DNA from: Solanum dulcamara
Lineage: Eukaryota; Streptophyta; Magnoliopsida; Solanales; Solanaceae
Length of the DNA: 64,000 nucleotides
Direction of reading: 5' to 3'
NCBI RefSeq assembly: GCF_947179165.1
Contig: NC_077245.1
Location: forward strand, 77,001-141,000
Shown here: positions 25,901 to 36,910 of the stretch, one piece after another
How the letters are laid out: each line of letters starts with the position of its first letter
Numbering within the stretch: the stretch's first letter is position 1
The notes under the pieces: generated by a model
The model's input: only the letters and a program-made list of their open reading frames with translations
The model's database searches: none
Told to the model about the DNA's origin: nothing
Position numbers and translations under genes: made by a program

Positions 25901-28900
25901 CGACCTATAGAACCACTCCTATAGACTCGACGGTGCTTTAGAGGCATTTAGGAGCATTTTATTTGCAACGCAATAGGAATTAGGCGATTTTGCCAGTTTT
26001 TCGTGTGTGTTAACCCATGGATTTTTTAGGTGCCAGGGGTCCAGGTCGAATTTTCTTGGAGTTTTTCCATAGTAACATCCGTAGCGACCTAGAGAACGAC
26101 TTTAGTAGCCCCGGTGGCACTTTAAAGGGGTTTAGGAGCATTTTATTGGCTACGAAATAGGAATTAGGCAATTTTGCTAGTTTTTCGTGTGTGTTACCCC
26201 ACGGATTTTTTAGGTGCTGGGGATTCAGTTTGAATTTTCTTGGATTATTCCATAGTAGTATCCGTAATAACCTAGGGTATGACTCCAGTAGCCCCTACGG
26301 TGCTTTAGAGAGATTTAGGAGTATTTTATTGGCGATGCAATAGAAATTAGACGATTTTGCCAATTTTTTGTGTGTGTTAACCCAAAGATTTTTTAGGTGC
26401 CAGGGTCCAGGTCGAATTTTCTTAGATTTTTTCATAGTAGCATCTGTAATGATTTGGGGACTTACTCTAGTAGCCCCGAAGGAGTTTTATAGGGTTTAGG
26501 AGCATTTTATTGGTAATGAAATAGAGGAATTAGGCGATTTTTCATGTTTTTCGTGTGTTAAGCCACGAATTTTTTAGGTGTCAGGGGTCCGAGTCTAATT
26601 TTCTTGGATATTTCTATAGTAGCGTCCGTAACGACCTGCAGAACGACTCTAGTAGCTCCGGAGGCGCTTTAGAATGGTTTAGAAGCATTTTGTTGGCGAC
26701 GCAATAAGAATTAAGTGATTTTGCCAATTTTTCGTGTGTTAGCCCATAGATTTTTTAGGTGCCGGAGGTCTGAGTTGAATTTTCTTGGATTCTTCTATAG
26801 TAACGTCTGTAAAGACCTAGGGAACGACTTCAGTAGCCCTTGCGGCTCTTTAGAGAGGTTTAGAAGCATTTTATTGGCGATGCAATAGGAATTAGGCAAT
26901 TTTGTTAGATTTTTGTGTGTTAGCCCATGGATTATTTAGGTGCTGGGGTCTGGGTCAAATTTTCTTGGATTCATCCATAGTAGCATCTGTAACGACCTAC
27001 GGAATAACTTCAGTAGCCCCGGTGGCGCTTTAGAGGGGTTTAGGAGCATTTTATTGGCGAGCAATAGGAATTAGGCAATTTTGTCACTTTTTTGTGTGTG
27101 TTAGCCCACGGATTTTTTAGGTGCCAGGGTGCCGGTTCGAATTTTCTTGGAATTTTCCATAGTAGCATCCGTAAGAACCTAGGGAATGACTCCAGTAGCC
27201 CCGGCAGCGCTTTAGAAGGGTTTAGGAACATTTTATTAGCGATGCAATAGCAATAAGGCGATTTTGCTAGTTTTTCGTGTCTGTTAGCCCATAGATTTTT
27301 TAGGTGCCTAGGGTCTGGGCCTAATTTTCATTGATTCTATGATAGTAGCATCCGTAACTACCTATACAACGAATATAGTAGCCCTAGAGGCACTTTTGAG
27401 GAGTTTAGTTGCATTTTATTGGCAATTAAATAGGAATTAGGCAATTTTGCTAGTTTTTCGTGTTTATTAGCCTATAGATTTTTTAGATGTCGGGGGTTCA
27501 GGTTAAATTTTCTTGAATTCTTCCATGGTAAAATCCGTAATGACCTAGGGAACGACTTTAGTAGCTCCGACAGTGCTTTAGAAGGGTTTAAGAGCATTTT
27601 ATTAGCGACGCAATAGTAATTAGGTAATATTGCCAGTTTTTCGTGTGTGTTAGCCTACAGATTTTTTAGGTGCCGTGGGTATAGGTCGAATTTTCTTGCA
27701 TTCTTCCATAGTAGCATTCGTAACGACCTATGGAACGATTCTAGTAGCCCCGTCGGTGCTTTAGAATGGTTTAGGAGCATTTTATTGGCAACGCAAATGG
27801 AATTAGGCGATTTTGCCAGTTTTTCGTGTGTGTTAACCCACAGATTTTTCAGGTGCAGGGGGTCCGGGTCGAATTTTCTTTTAATCATCCATAGTAACGT
27901 CCTTAAAGACCTAGGGAACGATTTTAGTAGCCTCAGTGGCGCTTTAGAAGGGTTTAGGAGCATTTTATTGGCGACACAATAAGAATTAGGCAATTTTGCC
28001 AGATTTTCGTGTGTATTAGCATATGGATTTTTTCGATGTTACGGATCCAGGTTGAATTTTCTTGAATTTATCTATAGTAGCATCCGTAACTACCTAGTAA
28101 ATGATTCCAGTAGCCCCGACGGTACTTTAGAAGAGATTAGGAGCATTTTATTGGCGACGCAATAGTAATTAGGCGATTTTGCCAATTTTTTGTGTATGTT
28201 AGCCCACAGATTTTTTAGGTATCGGGGTCCAGATCGAATTTTCTTGGATTCTTCCATAGTAGCATTTGTAAAAACCTGGAGTTTGACTCTAGTAGCCCCG
28301 GAGGCGCTTTAGAGGGGTTTAGGAGCATTTTATTGAAAAGAAATAGGAATTAGGCGATTTTGCTAGTTTTTCGTGTGTGTTAGCTCACAGAGTTTTTTGG
28401 TGACGGGGGTCCGGGTCAAATGTTATTGGATTCTTCCATAGTAGCGTCCATAACGACCGAGGGAACGACTCTGGTTGCCCCGGTGGCGCTTTATAAGTGT
28501 TTAGGAGCATTTTATTGGCGACGCAATAGGGATTAGGCGATTTTGCCAGTTTTTCCTGTGTTAGCCCACGAATATTTTAGGTACCAGTGGTCCAGGTCAA
28601 AAAATTTTGGAATATTCCATAGTAGCATCCGTAACGACCTATGGAACGACTCTAGTAGCCCCAGCAGCGCTTTAGAAGGGTTTAGGAATATTTTATTGGC
28701 GATGCAATAGGAATTAGGCGATTTTGCTAGTTTTTCGTGTGTGTTAGCCCACAGAATTTTTAGGTGCCGGGGGTCCGGGCAAATATTTTTTGGATTCTTC
28801 CATAGTAGCGTCCGTAACGACCTGGGAAATGACTCTAGTAGCCACGGAGGCGCTTTAGAGGGGTTTAGGAGTATTTTATTGGCAATGAAATTGCTATTAG

Positions 28901-30708
28901 GAAATTTTGCCAGTTTTTCATGTGTGTTAGCCCATGGATTTTTTAGGTGCCGGGGGTCTGGGTCGAATTTTCTTGGATTCTTCCATAGTAGCGTCCATAA
29001 CGACCTAAGGAACGACTCTAGCAGCCCTGGCGATGCTTTAGAGGGTATAGGAGAATTTTATTAGCGACGCAATCGGAATTAGGTGATTTTGCTAGTGTTT
29101 CGTTTGTGTTAGCCCATAGATTTTTTAGGTGCCAGAGGTCAGGGTTGAATTTTCTTGTATTCTTCTATAGTAGTGTCCGTAACGACCTTGAGAACCACTT
29201 CAGTAGCCCCGGCGGCGCTTTAGAGGGGTTTAGGAGCATTTTATTGGAGACGCAATAGGAATTAGGCGATTTTGCGAGTTTTTCGTGTGTGTTAACCCAT
29301 AGATTTTTTAGGTACTGAGGGTCTCAGTTGGATTTTCTTTGATTCTTCTATAGTAGCATCCGTAATGACCTAGGTAATGACTTCAGTAGCCCCGACGACT
29401 CTTCAGAGGGGTTTAGAAGCATTTTATTGGCGACGCAATAGGAATTAGGCAATTTTGCCAGATTTTTGTGTGTGTTAGCTCACAGATTTTTTAGGTGTTG
29501 GAGGTACAAGTCATATTTTCATTGATTCTTCCATAGTAGCGTCCATAAAGATCTAGGGAATGACTCCAGTAGCCCCAACGACGCTTTAGTAGGGTTTAGG
29601 AGCATTTTATTGGCGACGCAATAAGAATTAGGCAATTTTGCCAGTTTTTCATGTGTGTTGGCCACAGATTTTTTAGGTGTCGGGGGTACGGGTTGCATTT
29701 TCTTATATTCTTTAATAGTAGCATCCGTAAAGAACTAGGGAACGACTCCAGTAGCCCTGATGCCGCTTTAGAGGGGTTTAGGAGCATTTTATTAGCGATG
29801 CAATAGAAATTAAGCGATTTTGCCAGTTTTTCGTGTGTGTTAACCCACGGATTTTATAGGTGCCGGGGGTCTGGGTCTAAATTTTCTTGGATTCTTCCAT
29901 ATTAGCATCCGTAGCGACCTAGGGAACGACTTTAGTAGCTCCGGTGGCGCTTTAGAGGGGTTTAAGAGCATTTTATTGGCGACGCAATAGGAATTAGGCA
30001 ATTTTTCCAGTTTTTCATGTGTTTTTGCCAACAGATTTTTTAGGTGCCGGGGGTCCTGGTCGAATTTTCTTAGATTCTTCCTTAGTAACATCCGTCATGA
30101 CGTAGGGAACGACTTTAGTAGCCCCGGTGGCGCTTTAGAGAGGTTTAGGTGCATTTTATTAGCAATGCAATAGGATTTAGGCAATTTTGCCAGTTTTTCG
30201 TGTGTAATAGCCCACAGATTATTTTACGTGCCAGGGGTCCAGGTGGAATTTTCTTGGATTTTTCCATAGTAGCTTCCGTAACAACCTAGGTAACAACTTC
30301 AGTAGCCCCTGGTGGCGCTTTAGAAGGGTTTAGAATCATTTTATTGGTGATGTAATAGGAATTAGGCAATTTTTCTAGTTTTTTGTGTGTGTTAGCCCAC
30401 AGATTTTTTAAGTACTGGGGGTTCGGGTTGAATTTTCTTGTATTCATTCACAATAGCATCCGTAACGACAAAGGAAACGACCTCAGTAGCTCCGGTGGCA
30501 CTTTAGAAGGGATTAGGAGCATTTTATTGGCAACACAATAGGAATTAAGTGATATTGTCAGTTTTTCGTGTGTGTTAGCCAATGGATTTTTTAGGTGTCG
30601 GGGGTCCAGGTTGAATTTTTATGGATTCTTCAATAGTAGTATCCGTATCGACATATGGAATAACTCCAGTAGCCCCGAAGGCACTTTAAAGGAGTTTATG
30701 AATATTTT

Positions 30709-31532
30709 CAAAACTCTTGTTATGAGCTGGTGGCTTCACAAGTACCGCACAGAAGCTCACAAACTTATCCTTCACTCCACCCCAATATTTATATGTTGGA
30801 ATTTGTGGAAGAATAGGTGCGCGAGCAAATACGAGGGAAAGATTTCTAGCCTGGCGAGAGTGAAATTTGCCGTTTTCAAAGACATCTCTAATCTACTTAG
30901 AGTCGCGTACCCCTATATCCATTGGGCTTCGAACTGGATCCACACTATTTCCTGCATAGATAAGTGTGCTCATGAAATGAAGATCACCCAAGTCTCGTGG
31001 ACTAAGCCACAACTCGGTTTCATTAAGCTGAACACTGACAGAAGCACGTTGGGTAATCCGGGGGCAATTGGGGGGTGGCATCTTAAGAGATCATATGGGT
31101 AGATTCATCTTCGCCTACGCCATACCGTTAGGGGAGGGAACCAATAATCAAGCCGAACTAGAGGCGGTAGTTTATGGGCTTAAATGGTGCATTCAACAGG
31201 GCTTTCAGTACGTTATCCTAGAAGTCGACTCGGAGTTGATCACTAAATGGATCAATCATTAGACGAAACCTCCGTGGAGCCTTCACCGGGTAACTCATGA
31301 CCTTGTTGTTATTTCCGAATTATTTGTTTTCTTTTCTTGCAGGCATGTATACAGGGAGGCAAACTTCACTGCGGATGCTCTCTCCAAGCACAGTCACACT
31401 CTTACCACTCCAGGCCACTACACCACCCTCCAGCACCTACCTTGGGGTACACGAGGATACTACATGCTAGATAGAGCCGGCCTACCTAGCTTTAGATGGA
31501 GGAAGACCAAAAGGATTAAGAAGCCTCCATGA
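30709..31532 (+). pseudogene. LINE ORF2 C-terminus with RNase H domain, frameshifted and interrupted
   Basis: The coding relic reads first in the frame of TTC-AAA-ACT (FKTLVMSWWLHKYRTEAHK) and then carries an RNase H domain. The four acidic positions of the fold are visible: Asp at 31037 (context KLNTDRS, with R in place of the usual G), Glu at 31155 (NNQAELEAV), Asp at 31227 (LEVDSEL) and Asp at 31374 (NFTADALSK). A one-base frame change lies in the G run near 31068-31075 (after GNPGAIGG), and a TAG stop at 31260 follows WINH. Beyond that stop the same frame stays open to TGA at 31530-31532. The related full-length protein would supply reverse transcriptase, endonuclease and RNase H for retrotransposition; this copy lacks the first two and cannot be active. 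Confidence 0.85.
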
Positions 31533-32000
31533 TCTACTACTTGTGTTGCAGCATTGGATTGAGCGCCCAATTGCAGTGTTTGTCTCCATGTTATATTTTT
31601 AGCCATGTTATTTGATGATCCTCGTTGACGCTAAAATTTTGTTGTATATAGCTTTTATGAGGATTTATCCCCAGTTTTATTTAGATTTTTCCTTTATTTT
31701 ATGTAAAGGGCGAGTCTCCCTTATTTATGCTTTCCTAGTTTCTTTGTATCGAGAGGAGTCCTCTTTTTTAGGTGCATAGTTTCTAGGTTTCCTTTTCGTG
31801 TACTTGTATCGGGGATGAGTTGGCTGACCTTAGTAGTATGGCCAACTTATGAACCACCATAGGATTGGAGGTTAGGTTTGTGTCCCCCTCCATGTATTTT
31901 TCTGTTTTATGTATAATAAGGCTTGGGGGTGTGCGGCTCAACCCCTGGCTGTGCACGAGAGGTGGGAGCCTCGTGTAGGGTCTGTTTTCGTTTAAAAAAA
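31533..32000 (+). mobile_element. 3' untranslated tail of the L1-type LINE
   Basis: The stretch is T-rich and non-coding, and lies between the RNase H stop codon and the terminal A run. No satellite boxes are present. I see no separate gene in it. Confidence 0.6.
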
Positions 32001-33885
32001 GGAGCATTTTATTGGGAATGAAATAGGAATTAGGCAATTTTGCCAGTTTTTCGTATTTGTTAGTCCACGGATTTTTTAGGTACTGGAGGTCCGGGTCGAA
32101 TTTTCTTGGATTATTCCATAGTAGCATCTGTAAAGACCTAGGGAACGACTCCAGTAGCCCCGACAGCGATTTAGAGGGGTTTAGGAGCATTTTATTGGCG
32201 ATGCAATAGAAATTAGGCGATTTTGCCAGTTTTTCGTGTGTGTTAACCCATGGATGTTTTAGGTGCCGGGGGTCCGGGTGGAAATTTTCTTTGATTCTTC
32301 CATAGTAGCATCTGTAACGACCTAGGGAACGACTTCAGTAGCCCCTGCGGCGCTTTAGAGGAGTTTAACAGCATTTTATTGGCGACGCAATAAGAATTAG
32401 GCAATTTTTCCATTTTTTCACGTGTGTTAGCCCATAGATTTTTAGGTGCCAAGGGTCTGGGTCGAATTTTCTTGGATATTCCATAGTAATGTCCGTAATG
32501 ACCTAGGGAACAACTTCAGTAGCCCCGACGGCGCTTTAGAGGAGTTTAGGAGCATTTTATTGGTGACACAATAGGAATTAGGCAATTTTGCCAATTTTTT
32601 GTGTGAGTTAGCCCACGAATGTTTTAAGTGCTGGGTTCTGGGTCGAATTTTTTTGGATTCTTCCATAGTAGCATCCGTAACGACCTAGGAAACGACTTTA
32701 GTAGACCTGATGGTGCTTTGGAAGGGTTTAAGAGCATTTTATTAGCGACGCAATAAGAATTAGGCTATTTTGCCATTTTATTAGGTCCGGGTCAAATTTT
32801 CTTGGATTCTTCAATAGTAGCATCCGTAACGACCTAGGGAACGACTTTAGTAGCCCCAAGGGCGCTTTAGAAGGGATTAGGAGCATTTTATTAGCGACGT
32901 AATAGGAATTAGGCAATTTGTCTAGTTTTTCGTGTATGTTAGCCCACAGATTTTTTAGGTACCGGGGGTTCAGGTCGAATTTTCTTGGATTTTTACATAG
33001 TAGCATCTGTAATGACCTAGATAACGACTCCAGTAGCTCCGACGGTGTTTTAGAGAGGTTTAGGATCAATTTATTGGCGATGCAATTGAAATTAGGCGAT
33101 TTTGCTAGTTTTTATATGTGTTAACCCACAGATTTTTTAGGTACCGGGGGTCCAGGTCAAAGTTTCTTAGATTTTTCAATAGTAGCATCCGTAACAATCT
33201 AGGGAACGACTTTAGTAGCCACGACGGTTCTTTATAGGGGTTAAGGAGAATTTTATTGGCGACGCAATAGGAATTAGGCAATTTTACCAGTTTTTCGTGT
33301 ATGTTAGCCCACAAATTTTTTAGGTACTGGGGGTTCTGGTCAAATTTTCTTGGATTCTTCCATAGTAGCATCCGTAACGACTTGGGAAATGACTCTAGTA
33401 GGCCCGTAGGCGCTTTAGAGGGGTTTAGGAGCATTTTATTGGCAATGAAATAGGAATTAGGCAATTTTGCTAGTTTTTCATGTGTATTAGCCCACAGATG
33501 TTTTTAGGTGCCGGGGGTCCGGGTCAAATTTTGTTGGATTCTTCTATAGTAGCGTCCGTAACGACCGAGAGAATGACTCCAGTAGACCCAGCGGCGCTTT
33601 ACAAGGGTTTAGGATCATTTTATTGGTGACGCAACAGGGATTAGGCGATTTTGCCAGTTTTTCGTGTGTGTTAGACCACGGATTTTTTAGATGTCGGGGG
33701 TCCGGGTCAAATTTTCTTGGAATATTCAATAGTAGCATTTGTAACGACTTATGGAACGACTCTAGTAGCCCCAACAGCGCTTTAGAAGGATTTGGGAATA
33801 TTTTATTAGCGATGCAATAGGAATTAGGCGATTTTGCCAGTTTTTCGTGTGTTTGTCTATAGATTTTTTAGATGCTGGGGGTCCA

Positions 33886-35166
33886 GGCTGAATTTTCTTG
33901 GATTCTTCCATAGTAGCGTCCGTAACGACCTGGGGAACGATTCTAGTAGTCATGGAGGCGCTTTAAAGGGGTATAGGAGTATTTTATTGGTAATGAAATA
34001 GGAATTAGGCAATTTTGTCAGTTTTTCGTGTGTGTTAGCCCATGGATTTTTTAGGTGCCAAGGGTCTGGGTCGAATTTTCTTTGATTCTTCCATAGTAGC
34101 ATCCGTAACGACCTAGGGAACGACTCCAGCAGCTCCGGCGGCGCTTTAGAAGGGTTTAGGAATATTTTATTGGAGACACAATAGTAATTAGGCGATTTTG
34201 CCAGTTTTTCGTGTGTGTTAACCCACGGATTTTTTAGGTACCGGGGGTCCTAGTTGAATTTTTTGTGATTCTTCCATAGTAGCATCTGTAATGACCTAGG
34301 TAACGACTTTAGTGGCCCCGACGGTGCTTTAGAGGGGTTAAGAAGCATTTTATTGGCGACGCAATAGGAATTAGACAATTTTGCTTGATTTTCGTGTGTG
34401 TTAGTCCACGGATTTTTTAGGTTGCGAGGGTACGGGTCATATTTTCATGGATTCTTCCATATTAGCGTCAATAACGACCTAGGGAATGACTCTAATAGCC
34501 CCGACGGTGCTTTAGAATAGCTTAGGAACATTTTATTGGCGACGCAATAAAAATTAGGCGATTTTGCCAGTTTTTAGTGTGTGTTAACCCACGGATTTTA
34601 TAGGTGCTGGGGGTCCGGGTTGCATTTTCTTGTATACTTCAATAATAGCATCTGTAACGACCTAGGAAATGACTCCAGTAGCTCCGACGGCGCTTTAAAG
34701 GGGTTTAGGAGCATTTTATTAGCGATGCAATATAAATTAGGCAATTTTGCCAGTTTTTCGTGTGTGTTAACCCACGGATTTTATAGATGCCAGGGGTCTG
34801 GGTCTAAATTTTCTTGGTTTCTTCCATAGTAGCATCCGTAACGACCTAGGGAACGACTTCAGCAACTCGGCGGTGCTTTAGAGGGGTTTAAGAGCATTTT
34901 ATTTGCGACGCAATCAGAATTAGGCAATTTTTCTAATTTTTCATGTGTTTTAGCCCACAGATATTTTGAATGTCGAGGGTCCGGGTCGAATTTTCTTGGA
35001 TTTTTCCATAGTAACATCCTTAATGACCTAGGGAACAACTTCAGTAGCCCCGGCGGCGCTTTAGAATGGTTTAGAAACATTTTATTGGCGACGCAATAGG
35101 AATTAGCAATTTTGCCAGTTTTCATGTATGTTAGCCTACGGATTTTTTAGGTGTTGGGGAGGTCCG
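33886..35166 (+). repeat. Higher-order repeat block, copy 1 (seven monomers, ~1.28 kb)
   Basis: The run of seven monomers starting at GGCTGAATTTTCTTGG (33886) is repeated almost base for base from 35167, an offset of 1,281 bp. Shared private variants include GAACGATTCTAGTAG, GGGGTATAGGAGTATTTTAT, TTTTTTGTGATTCTTCC (from 34259), GACTTTAGTGGCCCCG and TAACCCACGGATTTTATAGG. Neighbouring monomers lack these. Confidence 0.85.
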
Positions 35167-36446
35167 GGCTGAATTTTCTTGGATTCTTCCATAGTAGCGT
35201 CCGTAGCGACCTGGGGAACGATTCTAGTAGCCATGGAGGCGCTTTAAAGGGGTATAGGAGTATTTTATTGGTAATGAAATAGGAATTAGGCAATTTTGCT
35301 AGTTTTTCGTGTGTGTTAACCCATGGATTTTTTAGGTGCCGGGGGTCTGGGTCGAATTTTCTTTGATTCTTCCATAGTAGCATCCGTAACGACCTAGGGA
35401 ACGACTCCAGAGCCCCGGCGGCGCTTTAGAAGGGTTTAGGAGTATTTTATTGGAGACGCACTAGTAATTAGGCGATTTTGCTAGTTTTTCGTGTGTGTTA
35501 ACCCACAGATTTTTTAAGTACCGGGGGTCCTAGTTGAATTTTTTGTGATTCTTCCATAGTAGCATCTGTAATGACCTAGGTAATGACTTTAGTGGCCCCG
35601 ACGGTGCTTTAGAGGGGTTAAGAAGCATTTTATTGGCGACGCAATAGGAATTAGACAATTTTGCTTGATTTTCGTGTGTGTTAGTCCACGGACTTTTTAG
35701 GTTACGAGGGTACGGGTCATATTTTCATGGATTCTTCCATATTAGCGTCAATAACGATCTAGGGAATGACTCTAATAGCCCCGACGGTGCTTTAGAATGG
35801 TTTAGGAGCATTTTATTGGCGACGCAATAAAAATTAGGCGATTTTGCCAGTTTTTAGTGTGTGTTAACCCACGGATTTTATAGGTGCTGGGGGTCCGGGT
35901 TGCATTTTCTTGTATACTTCAATAATAGCATCTGTAACGACCTAGGAAATGACTCCAGTAGCTCCGACGGTGCTTTAAAGGGGCTTAGGAGCATTTTATT
36001 AGCGATGCAATATAAATTAGGCAATTTTGCCAGTTTTTCGTGTGTGTTAACCCACGGATTTTATAGGTGCCAAGGGTCTGGGTCTAAATTTTCTTGGATT
36101 CTTCCATAGTAGCATCCGTAACGACCTAGGGAACGACTTCAGCAACTCGGCGGTGCTTTAGAGGGGTTTAAGAGCATTTTATTTGCGACGCAATCAGAAT
36201 TAGACAATTTTTCTAGTTTTTCATGTGTTTTAGCCCACAGATATTTTGAGTGCCGGGGGTCCGGGTTGAATTTTCTTGGATTTTTCCATAGTAAAATCCT
36301 TAACGACCTAGGAAACAACTTCAGTAGCCCCGGCGGCGCTTTAGATTGGTTTAGAAGCATTTTATTGGCGACGCAATAGGAATTAGCAATTTTGCCAGCA
36401 TACGGATTTTTTAGGTGTTGGGGGGGTCCGTGTCGGATTTTCTTGT
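35167..36446 (+). repeat. Higher-order repeat block, copy 2 (~1.28 kb)
   Basis: This is the second copy of the seven-monomer block. The marker TTTTGTGATTCTTCC lies at 35541, 1,280 bp after its copy-1 position (34261). The markers GACTTTAGTGGCCCCG and CTTCAGCAACTCGG are also repeated. The few differences are single-base changes, so the duplication is recent compared with the age of the array. Confidence 0.85.
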
Positions 36447-36910
36447 ATTCTTCCATAATAGCATCCGTAACGACCTAAGGAACGATCTAGTAGCCTCGGT
36501 GGCGCTTTAGACGGGTTTAGGAGCATTTTATTAGCAATGCAATAAGAATTAGGTAATTTTGCCAATTTTTCATGTGTGTTAGCCCACGAATTTTTTAGGT
36601 GTCGGGGGTCCGGGTCGAATTTTCTTTGATTCTTCCATAGTAGCATCCGTAAAGACCTATGGAACGACTCCAGTAGCCCCGACGGCGCTTTAGAAGGGTT
36701 TAGGAGTATTTTATTGGAGACGCAATAGTAATTAGGCGATTTTGTCAGTTTTTCATGTGTGTTAACCCACGGATTTTTTAGGTGCCGGGGGTCCTGGTTG
36801 AATTTTTTGTGATTCTTCCATAGTAGCATCTGTAATGACCTAGGTAACGACTTTAGTGGCCTCGACGGCGCTTTAGAGGGGTTAAGAAGCATTTTATTGG
36901 CAATAAAATA
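36410..36910 (+). repeat. Higher-order repeat block, partial copy 3
   Basis: The block starts again after a short deletion (GCCAGCATACGG near 36395). The marker TTTTGTGATTCTTCC appears at 36805, 1,264 bp after copy 2, followed by GACTTTAGTGGCC. After about 36900 the monomers stop matching the block, so the third copy is incomplete. Confidence 0.7.

Larger units (their letters stand above)
1..30708 (+). repeat. Satellite array, ~182-bp monomer (left part, continues beyond window)
   Basis: Head-to-tail tandem repeat. The anchor TAGTAGC falls at 194, 377, 558, 741 and 923, giving spacings of 183, 181, 183 and 182. Recognisable boxes in each monomer, in order, are GTCCGTAACGACCTAGGGAA, CCAGTAGCCCC, GCTTTAGAAGGGTTTAGG, AGCATTTTATTGGCGACGCA, TAGGAATTAGGCGATTTTGC, GTTTTTCGTGTGTGTTAGCC, GATTTTTTAGGTGCCGGGGG and GGTCGAATTTTCTTGGATTC. 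About 168 monomers lie in this segment, all in one orientation. Neighbours differ by scattered substitutions, mostly transitions, plus occasional deletions. The monomer size fits plant subtelomeric or centromeric satellites; potato subtelomeric families of about this length (such as the one called CL14) are a sensible comparison, but identity is not shown here. Confidence 0.97.
30709..32000 (+). mobile_element. 5'-truncated L1-type LINE inserted into the satellite
   Basis: Non-satellite DNA of 1,292 bp interrupts one monomer. It begins after GAATATTTT (ends 30708) and ends in a short A run (31994-32000), after which the monomer resumes with GGAGCATTTT. The duplicated GARYATTTT on both sides is consistent with a short target-site duplication. 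The element holds only the C-terminal RNase H part of an ORF2-like protein and a roughly 460-bp 3' tail. An A-rich 3' end and an RNase H domain suit plant L1-type LINEs, as opposed to the TTG-ended RTE type seen elsewhere in the window. The same strand orientation of satellite on both sides shows that the array predates the insertion. Confidence 0.85.
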
